DNA of 64,000 nucleotides, taken from contig NZ_CP017248.1 of the NCBI RefSeq assembly GCF_001735805.1, positions 3,844,001-3,908,000 on the forward strand, in the 5' to 3' direction. Shown here in pieces: positions 45,132 through 53,662 of this stretch. This stretch comes from Streptomyces fodineus. Lineage in GTDB: Bacteria > Actinomycetota > Actinomycetes > Streptomycetales > Streptomycetaceae. Made by a program: the position numbers and the translations under genes. Position 1 is the stretch's first letter. Every line of letters begins with the position of its first letter. Under the pieces are notes generated by a model. The model did not search any database, had not been told where the DNA came from, and saw nothing but the letters and a program-made list of their open reading frames with translations.

Positions 45132-45665
45132 ATGTCGCTCGACTCGCTGAAGTCCCGCGTCCCGGACTACGCCAAGGACCTCAAGCTCAACCTGGGCTCG
45201 GTCATCGGCAACTCCGACCTGCCCGCGCAACAGCTGTGGGGCACGGTGCTGGCGACCGCCATCGCCTCCCGGTCCCCGATCGTGCTGCGTGAGCTGGAGC
45301 CGGAGGCGAAGGCGAACCTGACGCCGGAGGCGTACACGGCCGCCAAGTCGGCCGCCGCCATCATGGCGATGAACAACGTCTTCTACCGGACGCGCCACCT
45401 GCTGTCGGACCACGAGTACGGCACCCTGCGCGCGGGCCTGCGGATGAACGTCATCGGCAACCCGGGCGTGGAGAAGGTCGACTTCGAGCTGTGGTCGTTC
45501 GCGGTCTCCGCGATCAACGGCTGCGGGATGTGCCTGGACTCGCACGAGCAGGTGCTGCGCAAGGCGGGCGTCGAGCGCGAGGTGATCCAGGAGGCGTTCA
45601 AGATCGCCTCGGTGATCCAGGCGGTCGGCGTCACCCTCGAGACCGAGGCCGTGCTGGCCGAGTAG
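45132..45665 (+). CDS. ahpD: Alkyl hydroperoxide reductase AhpD
   Basis: A 177-residue helical protein of the carboxymuconolactone decarboxylase fold with the CXXC disulfide centre NGCGMCLDSHEQVLR. It recycles AhpC, taking electrons from lipoyl proteins. Immediately downstream of ahpC, same operon. Confidence 0.96.
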   Translation: MSLDSLKSRVPDYAKDLKLNLGSVIGNSDLPAQQLWGTVLATAIASRSPIVLRELEPEAKANLTPEAYTAAKSAAAIMAMNNVFYRTRHLLSDHEYGTLRAGLRMNVIGNPGVEKVDFELWSFAVSAINGCGMCLDSHEQVLRKAGVEREVIQEAFKIASVIQAVGVTLETEAVLAE

Positions 45666-45675
45666 GCCACCCCCT

Positions 45676-45710
45676 GAAGACCCCGTTCACTCCTGGTGGA
45701 CGGGGTCTTC
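45676..45710. terminator. Bidirectional terminator, overlaps end of permease gene
   Basis: GAAGACCCCGTTCAC pairs with GTGGACGGGGTCTTC (one G-T wobble) around a 5-nt loop. It closes ahpCD and lies partly within the last codons of the convergent AI-2E family gene. Confidence 0.8.
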
Positions 45711-47048
45711 GGCGTTCTCCGGGACGCTCTCCCCGGCGCCGGACGTCTGCTGCTGCATCTGCAGCGAGTACTGCCGCAGATATCCCACGACCGTGTTCGT
45801 CACCGCCACCAGCGGTACGGCCACCACCGCGCCGCCGATGCCCGCCACCATGCCGCCGGCCGCCACGGTGAGGACGACGGCGAGCGGGTGGACGCGGACC
45901 GCGCGGCCGAGGATGAACGGCTGGAGCACATGGCCCTCGATCTGCTGGACCGCGAGGACGACCAGCAGGGTCATGACGGCCGTGAAGACACCCTGGGTCA
46001 CCAGCGCCACGATCACCGCGAGCGCGCCGGAGGCGACCGCGCCGACGAGCGGGATGAACGAGAACAGGAAGATGAAGACGGCCAGCGGCACCGCCATCGG
46101 CACGTTGAGGAAGTAGATGCCCATGCCGATGAAGATCGCGTCGATCAGGGCGACCAGGACCGTGCCGCGGACGTACGCCGTCAGGGTGCGCCAGGCGCGC
46201 GGGCCGGCGCCGGCGATGGCCGGGCGGGCCGCGGCGGGCACCAGCTTGAGGAACCACTGCCAGATGCGCTTGCCGTCGTAGAGCAGGAACAGCGTCGAGA
46301 AGAACACCAGCAGGATGCTGGTGAGGGTCTCGATGATGACCTGAACGCCCTCCAGGCCCGCGGACGTTATCTGGTCGGCGTTGGCGCCGATGGCCTCGCG
46401 GAGGTTCTTGGCGATCTGGTTGATCTGCTTGTCGGTGACGTGGAACGGGCTCTTCAGCAGCCAGTCGCGCAGGTCGTCGATGCCGGACTGGATCTGGGTG
46501 GAGAGCGTGTCGATGTTCTCCATGACCTGCCAGGTCACGAACCAGCCCATCAGCCCTATGACGACGAACCCGCTGATCGCGGTGAGCGCGGTGGCAAGGC
46601 CGCGCGGCACTCCGCGGCGGGTGAGCCGGGCGACCGTCGGCTGCAGCAGCGCGGTGACGAGCAGGGCGATGACGAAGGCGAAGACCACCAGCTGGACCGC
46701 GCTGATGACCCGCATCAGCACCCAGACGGTCCCGGCAAGGACCAGCAACCGCCAGCCGGCCTCGGCGGCGACCCGTACACCCCAGGGCACGGCCTGCGCG
46801 GGATCGGGTCGGGGGCCGGCCGACGGCGCGGGCGTATGGGCGGGCGGTACGGCGTCGGCGACGGGGACATCCGCGAGGGGGACGTCGGCGACGAGGGCCG
46901 GGCCGCTCGGCCGGGACGGGGTGTCCGGGGCGTCCGGGGGGTTCTCGGTGTGCTCGCGCTCCACCTCGGCACGACGCTCGTCCAGGCGCTCGCTCATCTC
47001 GGTGAGACCGGCACCGAGCCTGCCGAGCCACCCTGGCACTCGCGACAT
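45687..47048 (-). CDS. AI-2E family transporter (PerM/YdiK type)
   Basis: A 453-residue membrane protein. The first 115 residues are cytoplasmic, charged and proline-rich; about eight hydrophobic segments follow, with the family patterns VFAFVIALLVTALLQP, TLLVVLAVQQIEGHVLQPFILG and VAGIGGAVVAVPLVAV. Members include the E. coli AI-2 exporter TqsA and Na+/H+ antiporters, so the substrate is open. The ATG at 47048 follows AGAGGA with good spacing; an upstream ATG in frame lacks this. Confidence 0.85.
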   Translation of the reverse strand: MSRVPGWLGRLGAGLTEMSERLDERRAEVEREHTENPPDAPDTPSRPSGPALVADVPLADVPVADAVPPAHTPAPSAGPRPDPAQAVPWGVRVAAEAGWRLLVLAGTVWVLMRVISAVQLVVFAFVIALLVTALLQPTVARLTRRGVPRGLATALTAISGFVVIGLMGWFVTWQVMENIDTLSTQIQSGIDDLRDWLLKSPFHVTDKQINQIAKNLREAIGANADQITSAGLEGVQVIIETLTSILLVFFSTLFLLYDGKRIWQWFLKLVPAAARPAIAGAGPRAWRTLTAYVRGTVLVALIDAIFIGMGIYFLNVPMAVPLAVFIFLFSFIPLVGAVASGALAVIVALVTQGVFTAVMTLLVVLAVQQIEGHVLQPFILGRAVRVHPLAVVLTVAAGGMVAGIGGAVVAVPLVAVTNTVVGYLRQYSLQMQQQTSGAGESVPENAEDPVHQE

Positions 47049-47132
47049 GATCCGTCCTCTTCCCCCGCGTCCCCGCGTGCTCGCCACCTCTCCTCCCCCT
47101 GGAGGCATCCGGGTACGACCGTACAGGGCGAA

Positions 47133-47160
47133 AGCCCCTCCCCTAAGACGGGGAGGGGCT
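47133..47160. terminator. Terminator downstream of the lysozyme-like gene
   Basis: AGCCCCTCCCC and GGGGAGGGGCT are perfect 11-bp arms with loop TAAGAC, 29 bp after the stop of the minus-strand gene. Confidence 0.85.
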
Positions 47161-47188
47161 GCGCAAGGTTGAGAGGCGCGGCCGGGCC

Positions 47189-47887
47189 TCAGTAGTTGCC
47201 GTTCGCCTGCCAGAACGTCCAGGCGTCACAGGGGCTGCCGTAACGCTGGTTCATGTAGTTCAGGCCCCACTTGATCTGGGTGGCCGGGTTGGTCCGCCAG
47301 TCGGCGCCCGCGGACGACATCTTGCCGGCGGGCAGTGCCTGGACGAGACCGTAGGCGCCGGAGGAGGCGTTGACCGCCTGGTAGTTCCAGGTGGACTCGT
47401 GGTCCACGATGTTGCTGAAGCACTGGAACTGCCCGGCCGGCACGATCTGCCGTGCGATGGCCTGGACTTGCGCCACCGTGTACGAGGACTGAACGGGGAA
47501 GCTGGCGTCGCTGCTGCCGCCGCTTCGGCTGGCCTCGGTCTTCGCCTGGGCGCGCTCCTTGGCGTCCTTGGCCGCCTGCTCGGCCGCCGCCTTCTTGGCG
47601 ACCGCGGTCTCGGCGGCTGCCTTTCGGGCCGCCGCCTCGGCGTCCTTCTTGGCGCTCGCGTCGGCGGCGATGGCCTGGGCGTCGGCCTGCTGCGTCAGGG
47701 ACGCGGACTGCACCTGGGCCTGCTGGCCCGCGGGTATGTCCGCGAGGAGCGTGGTGTCGGCTGCCGTCGCCTCGGCGTCGTTGTTGTTCTGCGCGACGCT
47801 GCCCGAGGCAACTCCGACGACGCTTCCGACGGCGGTGACCGCGGTGGCCGAGGCCACTGCGAATCCCCGGACCGAAATCCGGCTCAC
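47189..47887 (-). CDS. Secreted lysozyme-like (SLT-type) cell wall protein
   Basis: A 232-residue exported protein. An N-terminal signal peptide (RISVRGFAVASATAVTAVGSVVGVASG) precedes an Ala/Lys/Glu-rich coiled-coil region (about 75-125) and a C-terminal lysozyme-like transglycosylase domain (about 145-232: VPAGQFQCFSNIVDHESTWNY with catalytic Glu, SSGAYGLVQALPAGKM, NPATQIKWGLNYM). It should cleave or remodel peptidoglycan outside the cell. The GTG at 47887 has GGAAGGA 6-7 bp upstream; ATG 47905 is another option. Confidence 0.85.
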   Translation of the reverse strand: MSRISVRGFAVASATAVTAVGSVVGVASGSVAQNNNDAEATAADTTLLADIPAGQQAQVQSASLTQQADAQAIAADASAKKDAEAAARKAAAETAVAKKAAAEQAAKDAKERAQAKTEASRSGGSSDASFPVQSSYTVAQVQAIARQIVPAGQFQCFSNIVDHESTWNYQAVNASSGAYGLVQALPAGKMSSAGADWRTNPATQIKWGLNYMNQRYGSPCDAWTFWQANGNY

Positions 47888-48287
47888 ACGGTTTCCTTCC
47901 AGCATCGCCCGCTTCGGTGACCCTGGCGGACGCAATCGTGCCCCTGGCACTGGCCTCCCAACTGCGGGGTCACGGGAGGCGCGGGCCCGGTGGGCAACTC
48001 CCTCTCGGGGAGCGCCGCGTGGTGCTCGGGCGGCATACGACGAACTGTATGGACTTGGGTGTTACTTCTGTGGCGCTGTACCGCTGGGGGTACGGCTGTG
48101 TCGTATGCGGGGCCTGACAGGACTGAGACTCTGCCGCAACCGGACGCCGGGTGGCAATTCTGTGTTGCGTGTGAAAGGTCACATCCCGTTTGGCCCGGGG
48201 GATTTCCGGAAAGCTCCACATACCGAGGCGCCGCCCGGCTAGGCTCTTGGCCTTTGCCGGACGGCGCCAACTGCTGTGCGGGTCAGG
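47888..48287. other. 400-bp intergenic region upstream of the lysozyme-like gene
   Basis: No gene is seen. It is the leader/promoter region of the lysozyme-like gene on the minus strand and the 3' flank of the PhoH gene. Short inverted repeats are present (for example GTACCGCTGGGGGTAC at 48077-48092, arms GTACC and GGTAC). Cell wall hydrolase genes in Streptomyces often carry a c-di-AMP (ydaO) riboswitch here, but I cannot find its conserved blocks. Confidence 0.4.
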
Positions 48288-49613
48288 TCAGATGTGCCCG
48301 TCCTCCAGCATTTCGGTCACAAGCGCAGCAATCTGGGACCTCTCGGACCGGGTCAGCGTGACGTGCGCGAAGAGCGGATGCCCCTTCAGCTTCTCCACGA
48401 CGGCCACCACACCGTCGTAGCGACCCACCCGCAGATTGTCCCTTTGCGCCACATCATGGGTCAGAACGACCCGCGAATTGGCGCCGATTCGGGACAGAAC
48501 GGTCAGCAGGACGTTCCGTTCCAGCGACTGCGCCTCGTCCACGATCACGAACGCGTCGTGCAGCGAACGGCCGCGGATGTGGGTGAGCGGCAGCACCTCC
48601 AGCATCCCGCGCGCGGTGACCTCCTCGATGACCTCGCGGGACGTGACGGCCGACAGCGTGTCGAAGACGGCCTGCGCCCACGGGCTCATCTTCTCCGCCT
48701 CGCTGCCCGGCAGATAGCCCAGCTCCTGCCCGCCGACCGCGTACAGCGGCCGGAAGACCATCACCTTCTGGTGCTGGCGGCGCTCCAGGACCGCCTCCAG
48801 GCCCGCGCACAGCGCCAGCGCCGACTTGCCGGTGCCGGCCCGGCCGCCCATCGAGACGATTCCCACGTCCGGGTCGAGCAGCAGGTCGAGCGCGATGCGC
48901 TGCTCGGCGCTGCGGCCCTTGATGCCGAACGCCTCCCGGTCGCCGCGCACCAGGCGGACGTTGCCCTCGGCGCTGACCCGGCCGAGCGCCTTGCCGCGCT
49001 CGGAGTGGATGGTCAGCCCGGTGTGCACGGGCAGTTCGGCGGCCTCGGGGACGTACAGGTGTCCTTCCTCGAAGAGGATGTCCACCTGCTCGGCGGAGAG
49101 CGTCAGTTCGGACATTCCGGTCCAGCCGGAGTTCTCCGTGATGGCGAGTTCGGCGCGGTACTCCTCGGCGAGGAGGCCCACGGACGAGGCCTTGATCCTG
49201 AGCGGGAGGTCCTTCGACACCACGGTGACGTCGTACCCCTCGGCCTGCAGATTGCGGGCGACCGCGAGGATGCGGGAGTCGTTGTCCCCCAGGCGGTAGC
49301 CGGTGGGCAGCACGCTGGGGTCCGAGTGGTTCAGCTCGACACGGACGGTCCCGCCCAGCTCCCCGATCGGGATGGGGGCGTCGAGGCGACCGTTCTTCAC
49401 CCGGTAGTCGTCCAGCAGGCGCAGGGCCTGACGGGCGAAGTAGCCGAGTTCCGGATGGTGCCGCTTGGCCTCCAGTTCCGTGACCACCACGATGGGGAGC
49501 ACGACCTCGTGCTCGTCGAAGCGGGTCAGGGCGTTCGGGTCGGCCAGCAGGACGCTGGTGTCGAGAACATAGGTGCGCCGGTCTGGCTTGTGGCGCTTTG
49601 TGCTGGTCACCAC
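48288..49613 (-). CDS. PIN-PhoH family ATPase/ribonuclease (PhoH2 type)
   Basis: A 441-residue two-domain protein. The N-terminal PIN domain (about 12-150) starts with YVLDTSVLLADPNAL and includes acidic residues in VVTELEAKR and GDNDSRILAVA for metal binding. The PhoH domain (about 235-441) has Walker A GRAGTGKSALAL and Walker B FVIVDEAQSLER. PhoH2 proteins unwind and cut RNA using ATP. No vapB-like antitoxin gene is adjacent, unlike in mycobacteria. Confidence 0.92.
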   Translation of the reverse strand: MVTSTKRHKPDRRTYVLDTSVLLADPNALTRFDEHEVVLPIVVVTELEAKRHHPELGYFARQALRLLDDYRVKNGRLDAPIPIGELGGTVRVELNHSDPSVLPTGYRLGDNDSRILAVARNLQAEGYDVTVVSKDLPLRIKASSVGLLAEEYRAELAITENSGWTGMSELTLSAEQVDILFEEGHLYVPEAAELPVHTGLTIHSERGKALGRVSAEGNVRLVRGDREAFGIKGRSAEQRIALDLLLDPDVGIVSMGGRAGTGKSALALCAGLEAVLERRQHQKVMVFRPLYAVGGQELGYLPGSEAEKMSPWAQAVFDTLSAVTSREVIEEVTARGMLEVLPLTHIRGRSLHDAFVIVDEAQSLERNVLLTVLSRIGANSRVVLTHDVAQRDNLRVGRYDGVVAVVEKLKGHPLFAHVTLTRSERSQIAALVTEMLEDGHI

Positions 49614-49965
49614 GGAAGGACGTACCCCCTCGGATGAGGTCGGGGAGCGACGAGATCGAGCTGGACCGGTCGACGGCCGCGATGCGTATACGCGGGCCGA
49701 GAACCGGCCCTCCGCGTCTGCTTCCGTGCAGTGAGGGCACGGTCGGGCTGGTGCAACGGGCCTCCCGGGCGGACGGCCCCGTGCCGCCCGCTGAGATCCG
49801 ACACCCGTGGTTCGGGTGTCGACCTGCTTGGCTTATGCCCTCGAACATGCACTGCCATGCAAAAGCAGCCACGGGCGTGCCGGTGAACTCCTCGTTACAT
49901 CCGCACGAACAGGGGTAAGCGGAGCATCCCGCCGGCCGGGCGGCCGACCGGGCATTCGGGGGGTC
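49614..49965. other. 352-bp intergenic region with a hairpin
   Basis: No convincing gene. GACACCCG-TGGTT-CGGGTGTC (49800-49820) is a perfect 8-bp hairpin, about 150 bp beyond the cis-prenyltransferase stop in its direction of transcription, and may be its terminator. The remaining sequence should contain the phoH promoter on the minus strand, but I see no clear boxes. Confidence 0.45.
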
Positions 49966-50739
49966 TCAGCCGCCGTAACGGCGGTGACGTGCGGCGTAGT
50001 CGCGCAGGGCGCGCAGGAAGTCGACCTTGCGGAAGGCCGGCCAGAAGACCTCGCAGAAGTAGTACTCGGAGTGCGCGGTCTGCCACAGCATGAATCCGGA
50101 CAACCGCTGCTCACCGCTGGTGCGGATAACGAGGTCCGGGTCGGGCTGGGCGCCGGTGTAGAGATGACGGCCGATCATGTCGATGTCGACGGACTCGGCG
50201 AGGTCCTCCATCGCCACGCCCTTGTCGCGGGCGTCGAGCAGCATGGAGCGCACGGCGTCGGCGATCTCCTGCCGGCCGCCGTAGCCGATGGCCACGTTGA
50301 CGAGTATCCCGTCGATGTGGGCGGTGGCCTCCTCGGCCTCCTTCAGGATGCGCTGCATGCCGGCCGGCAGCAGGTCCATCGTGCCGACGTGGTGCACCCG
50401 CCAGCGGCCGTCGGCGGCGAGCGTGCGGACGACGTCCTCGATGATGCCGAGCAGCGGGACGAGTTCCTCCTGCGGCCGGTCGAAGTTGTCCGTGGACAGC
50501 AGCCACAGGGTGACGACCTCGACGTCGGTCTCGGTGCACCAGCCGAGGAACTCCTCGATCTTTTCCGCACCGGCCCGGTGGCCGTGGACGGTGGTGGAGC
50601 CGGACGCCTTCGCCCAGCGACGGTTGCCGTCCATGATGACGCCGATGTGCTTGGGCACCTGATCGTGGTCCAGGTGGCCCTCCACCCGGCGTGCGTAGAG
50701 CCTGACGAGCAGGCTGCGCAGGGTGTCGCGCAGGTTCAC
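49966..50739 (-). CDS. uppS: Isoprenyl (cis-prenyl) diphosphate synthase, UppS family
   Basis: A 257-residue cis-prenyltransferase. The diphosphate-binding P-loop with catalytic Asp is HIGVIMDGNRRWAKASG; HRAGAEKIEEFLGWC, LWLLSTDNFDRP, DPDLVIRTSGEQRLSGFMLWQ and SEYYFCEVFWPAFRKVDF complete the family motifs. It makes long-chain or medium-chain cis-prenyl diphosphates for cell wall carriers; streptomycetes often have more than one, so the chain length is uncertain. The GTG start is fixed by GGAGGG 4-5 bp upstream. A long GC-rich leader with a terminator and candidate RNA precedes it. Confidence 0.93.
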   Translation of the reverse strand: MNLRDTLRSLLVRLYARRVEGHLDHDQVPKHIGVIMDGNRRWAKASGSTTVHGHRAGAEKIEEFLGWCTETDVEVVTLWLLSTDNFDRPQEELVPLLGIIEDVVRTLAADGRWRVHHVGTMDLLPAGMQRILKEAEEATAHIDGILVNVAIGYGGRQEIADAVRSMLLDARDKGVAMEDLAESVDIDMIGRHLYTGAQPDPDLVIRTSGEQRLSGFMLWQTAHSEYYFCEVFWPAFRKVDFLRALRDYAARHRRYGG

Positions 50740-51004
50740 GTGGCCCTCCGGGGGTTTGGCGGCGGGTTCGGGGGTGCGGGAGGTGTTTGAGCCTACCCCG
50801 CTGGAGGCTTTGTCCCGGCCCGGGGTTTGGGGATTGGGGTTCGGGGCCTGCGGTGACGCCGCCGAGTGCGGCGGTGCGGGCGGTGCTCGCGCCCACGCGG
50901 CGCAGCCGTACGCCGAGGACAGCCCCGCATCCCTTGGGTAGGGACGCTCGCCGCATCCGAGAGGTTCCGGGAGGATCCGAAGAGCGCGCCGCCGGCCGGG
51001 AACG
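50740..51004. other. Intergenic region between uppS and the hairpin
   Basis: 265 bp of GC-rich, G-run-containing sequence on the plus strand (GGGGTTTGGGGATTGGGG at 50822-50839). If a uppS promoter exists on the minus strand it should be here, because a strong terminator lies immediately upstream. No clear boxes seen. Confidence 0.35.
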
Positions 51005-51100
51005 AAAAAACGGGCCGGTCCGTGGGGGGGAGACGGACCGGCCCGAGGGGGGGTTTCCACCATAACCCTTCGTAAGGGATGGTGGGTGCATCAGCGGCAC
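51005..51100 (-). ncRNA. Candidate small RNA with C-rich loops (6C-like)
   Basis: On the minus strand there is a hairpin (CCACCAT ... ATGGTGG with inner CCCTT/AAGGG, 51055-51083), then a run of seven C, then a 13-bp GC hairpin whose loop holds another seven C, then six T. Two C-runs next to or in hairpins with a terminal U tract recall the actinobacterial 6C RNA. No protein gene ends close upstream: the nearest minus-strand stop is 435 bp away. The 5' end is unknown. Confidence 0.4.
51011..51045 (-). terminator. Intrinsic terminator with U tract (minus strand)
   Basis: CGGGCCGGTCCGT and ACGGACCGGCCCG are perfect 13-bp arms around a 9-nt loop. On the minus strand the hairpin is followed by TTTTTT, giving a textbook intrinsic terminator, which is rare in this window where terminators otherwise lack a U tract. 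Confidence 0.88.
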
Positions 51101-51536
51101 ACAACTACTCTCCGAAATCATCCGGCGACGCCCCGGTGGGCGCGGAAGGCTGGATTCAGGGGTGCCGTATGGCGGATTCACAGCGGAATCCCAAGGAAAA
51201 CCGATCGGATACGAAGCGATTCGGAGGGATCCGGAGAGATCCGGGCGGTTTACGCCATCTTGGGGACATTCGGCGAGTTGCCCGGGGGGTCCCTCCGACG
51301 GGCTACCCGGTCAGCGAACGGTGACTTGACGGTTCCGTTTCGGGGGCGCGGGGAGGTCGGCGGTTTCACAGGCACCGCGCAGCCCCCTCCACTGCGCGGT
51401 ACCGCCCGCGCGGGTTTGCCGACGCGAATTCCCTTGGTCTGAACCTATGTGACGGGTGAGGCTGATGTGAACCGCAGCGGATAACAATGTGGAAACCCCT
51501 GGCAAACCGGAGGTGAATCAGTCGGGCTCACGGCGG
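51101..51536. other. Intergenic region between the methyltransferase gene and the candidate RNA
   Basis: About 430 bp without a convincing gene. Base composition is lower in GC than the neighbours, and GGATCCGG/GATCCGGG motifs recur around 51227-51245. It holds the promoter candidate listed separately. Confidence 0.4.
51442..51471 (-). promoter_or_regulatory. Promoter candidate for the minus-strand RNA
   Basis: On the minus strand TTCACA (51466-51471) and TAGGTT (51442-51447) are spaced by 18 bp. Transcripts starting near 51435 would run through the hairpins and stop at 51005. Confidence 0.4.
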
Positions 51537-52316
51537 TCATCGACCCGGCTTGCGCACGTCGAAGAGGTGCCGGGTGCTGTGCGCCACGAACGGCCCCTCC
51601 CGCTCGATCCGGTCGTGCAGCGCGCGGAGTTGGGGCTCGTACGCCGCCACCGTGAAACCCGGGACCATCCACACCACCTTGCGCAGGAAATGGACGACCG
51701 CGGCGATGTCGCGGAACTCCATCCGCAGCCGCTCCGCCCGCAGCCCGGCCACCTCCAGCCCCGCCGCCTCGGCGTCGGCCCGCTCGCGCTCGGGGTCCCG
51801 GCCGCGACGCACCTCCTCCGGCAGCGGCCCGAGGAAGTGCTCCACCAGCTCGAAGACACTGGCCGGCCCGACATGCTGGGCGAAGTACGTGCCACCCGGC
51901 CGCAGCACCCGGGCGATCTCCTTCCAGTACGGCCGCACCGGATGCCGGCTGAGCACCAGGTCGAACGTCTCGTCGGCGAACGGCAGCGGCGCGTCGTCCG
52001 GGGCGGCGACGACCACCACACCGCGCGGCCGCAGCAGGGCGGTCGCCTTGGCCACATTCGCGGGCCAGCCCTCGGTCGCGGCGGCCAGCACCGGCCGGGC
52101 GGGCTCGGCCCTGCCCAGCGCGAAGTCCAGCACCTCGCCGCCGCCGGTCTGGATGTCGAGCACGGCCCCGGCCCCGGCCAGCCGCTCCGCCGCCTGCGCG
52201 GCGTACCCCCACGAGGGCCGCTGCTCACTGGCCCGGCCCTCGAACCAGGAGAAGTCCCACCCCTCGGTCGGTACGGCGGCACCCTCGGCCACGAGGTCTT
52301 CGAAGGAGTGGTTCAC
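51537..52316 (-). CDS. Class I SAM-dependent methyltransferase
   Basis: A 259-residue methyltransferase. The SAM loop GAVLDIQTGGGEVLDFAL, an acidic region PDDAPLPFADETFDLVLSRH and EIARVLRPGGTYFAQHVG are typical of the Methyltransf_11 group. The substrate is unknown. Three starts are possible (ATG 52331, ATG 52322, GTG 52316); GTG 52316 is used because GGAGGG lies 7 bp upstream of it, whereas the ATGs overlap or precede that site. Divergent from the DinB-like gene. Confidence 0.85.
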   Translation of the reverse strand: MNHSFEDLVAEGAAVPTEGWDFSWFEGRASEQRPSWGYAAQAAERLAGAGAVLDIQTGGGEVLDFALGRAEPARPVLAAATEGWPANVAKATALLRPRGVVVVAAPDDAPLPFADETFDLVLSRHPVRPYWKEIARVLRPGGTYFAQHVGPASVFELVEHFLGPLPEEVRRGRDPERERADAEAAGLEVAGLRAERLRMEFRDIAAVVHFLRKVVWMVPGFTVAAYEPQLRALHDRIEREGPFVAHSTRHLFDVRKPGR

Positions 52317-52375
52317 GGACATGCCCTCCATGATCTCAGGGCACTGGACGGCGCGGCCTGCTAATTTCCGCGCGT

Positions 52376-52888
52376 ATGACGACTTCCCACATGACGACCT
52401 ACTCCGCCGGAGAGAAGCAGACGCTGCACGCGAGCCTGAACCGGCACCGGGACGCCGTGCTGTGGAAGCTGGACGGCCTCGACGACGAGCAGGTGCGCCG
52501 GCCGATGGCCCCGAGCGGCACCAATCTGCTGGGCCTGGTGAAGCATCTGGCCTGCGTGGAGTACGGCTGGTTCGTGGAGACCTTCGGCGGGGAGGCCGAG
52601 CCGCTGTGGTTCGACCCGCACGACGACATGCGGGTCACCCCCGAGGAGACCACCGAGCGGATCACCGCCTTCTACGGCCGCGCCCGCACCGCCGCCGACG
52701 CGGTGATCACCGACCTGCCCCTGGACACGCAGGGCAGCCCGGCCTGGCGGGACATCACCGTCAGCCTGCGCTGGACCCTGGTCCACATGGTCGAGGAAAC
52801 CGCGCGGCACGCCGGCCACATGGACATCCTGCGGGAACTGATCGACGGCGCGACCGGCGACCATCCACCGGTGACCGGGGTGAGGTGA
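52376..52888 (+). CDS. DinB/DUF664 family protein
   Basis: A 170-residue four-helix bundle protein of the DinB superfamily. HLACVEYGWFVETFGG contributes one metal-binding His and VHMVEETARHAGHMDILRELIDG the other two. Related enzymes use mycothiol or bacillithiol as cofactor (for example maleylpyruvate isomerases), which fits a mycothiol-making actinobacterium, but the substrate is unknown. No ribosome site is obvious; TAATTT about 15 bp upstream may be a -10 box of a leaderless message. Confidence 0.83.
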   Translation: MTTSHMTTYSAGEKQTLHASLNRHRDAVLWKLDGLDDEQVRRPMAPSGTNLLGLVKHLACVEYGWFVETFGGEAEPLWFDPHDDMRVTPEETTERITAFYGRARTAADAVITDLPLDTQGSPAWRDITVSLRWTLVHMVEETARHAGHMDILRELIDGATGDHPPVTGVR

Positions 52889-52908
52889 GCGGGGTGAGGT
52901 GAGCGGGG
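52877..52908 (+). repeat. 14-bp tandem duplication across the DinB-like stop
   Basis: GGGGTGAGGTGAGC occurs twice in a row followed by GGGG; the stop codon TGA lies in the first copy. Confidence 0.8.
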
Positions 52909-53123
52909 CGGGCCGGTCGCTGTGGGCCGGTCTGGGCGGGGCGACCGGGTGTAGGCCGTTCGGGCGGGCGGTGCGGGCGGCTACCCGAAGGTCACCCGCA
53001 CGGGACCGACCAGCAACCGGGGCAGCAGCCAAAGCCAGCACCGCGCCGGCAGGCCTGCTGACCGGCCCGCAGCGCTTCCCGGGTCGGCTCGAAGGGTGGT
53101 TGCCAGGGCGTGGGGGCCGTCCG

Positions 53124-53615
53124 TCAGGGGTGTTCGCTCGGGGGGCCGTCGAGGACGAGGAGGACGTGCTCGTCGTCCCCGTGCCGGACGGTGCCGGTCC
53201 GCTCGAAGCCGTGTCTCTCCAGCAGGCGGACGGAGGCGGTGTTGGCGTGGAAGGGGTCGGCGTACAAGGGCCGTACGCGATCCAGCTCCAGGAAGAGACC
53301 GAGCGCGCGAGTGCCGACGCCGCGCCCCCAGTGCGGCCGCCCCAGCCAGTACCCCACGAACCGCCGCTCGCCCTCCGTCCACGACACGACGTTCCCCGCG
53401 ACCTCACCGCCCACGGTGACCGTCCGCACGAGGCAGTCGGGATCGCCCAGCACGCGCTCCCGCCAATGCCGCAGGAAGGCGTCCCGCGGCCGGGGCGTGA
53501 ACCTCGACCGCCGGACGGCCTCCGGGTCGTGCTCATGGGCGAGGAAGACGAACAGATCGTCGTCCGTGACACCCCGCAGGCCCACTTCACTGTGCTCGCC
53601 CCGCTCATCGGTCAT
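53124..53615 (-). CDS. GNAT family N-acetyltransferase
   Basis: A 163-residue acetyltransferase of the RimJ/RimL-like type. The acetyl-CoA site is in YWLGRPHWGRGVGTRALGLFL and the end of the fold is NTASVRLLERHGFERTGTVR. The substrate is unknown. The ATG at 53615 (MTDERGEHSE) is preferred over the GTG ten codons earlier. It shares its strand with the LLM oxidoreductase gene but is separated from it by 47 bp. Confidence 0.87.
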   Translation of the reverse strand: MTDERGEHSEVGLRGVTDDDLFVFLAHEHDPEAVRRSRFTPRPRDAFLRHWRERVLGDPDCLVRTVTVGGEVAGNVVSWTEGERRFVGYWLGRPHWGRGVGTRALGLFLELDRVRPLYADPFHANTASVRLLERHGFERTGTVRHGDDEHVLLVLDGPPSEHP

Positions 53616-53662
53616 GCAGGGCAGTGTGGCAGCCGCCACTGACAACGCCCCGCCACCTGCGG

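Noticed and set aside
47888..48287. ydaO (c-di-AMP) riboswitch upstream of the lysozyme-like gene.
   Set aside because: Expected from related wall hydrolase genes, but I could not find the conserved GGGGTGAA-like or GACAGCTCACC-like blocks on either strand.
49598..49918. A 106-codon plus-strand frame in the phoH upstream region.
   Set aside because: No ribosome site, no family resemblance and poor codon bias; it overlaps the phoH start.
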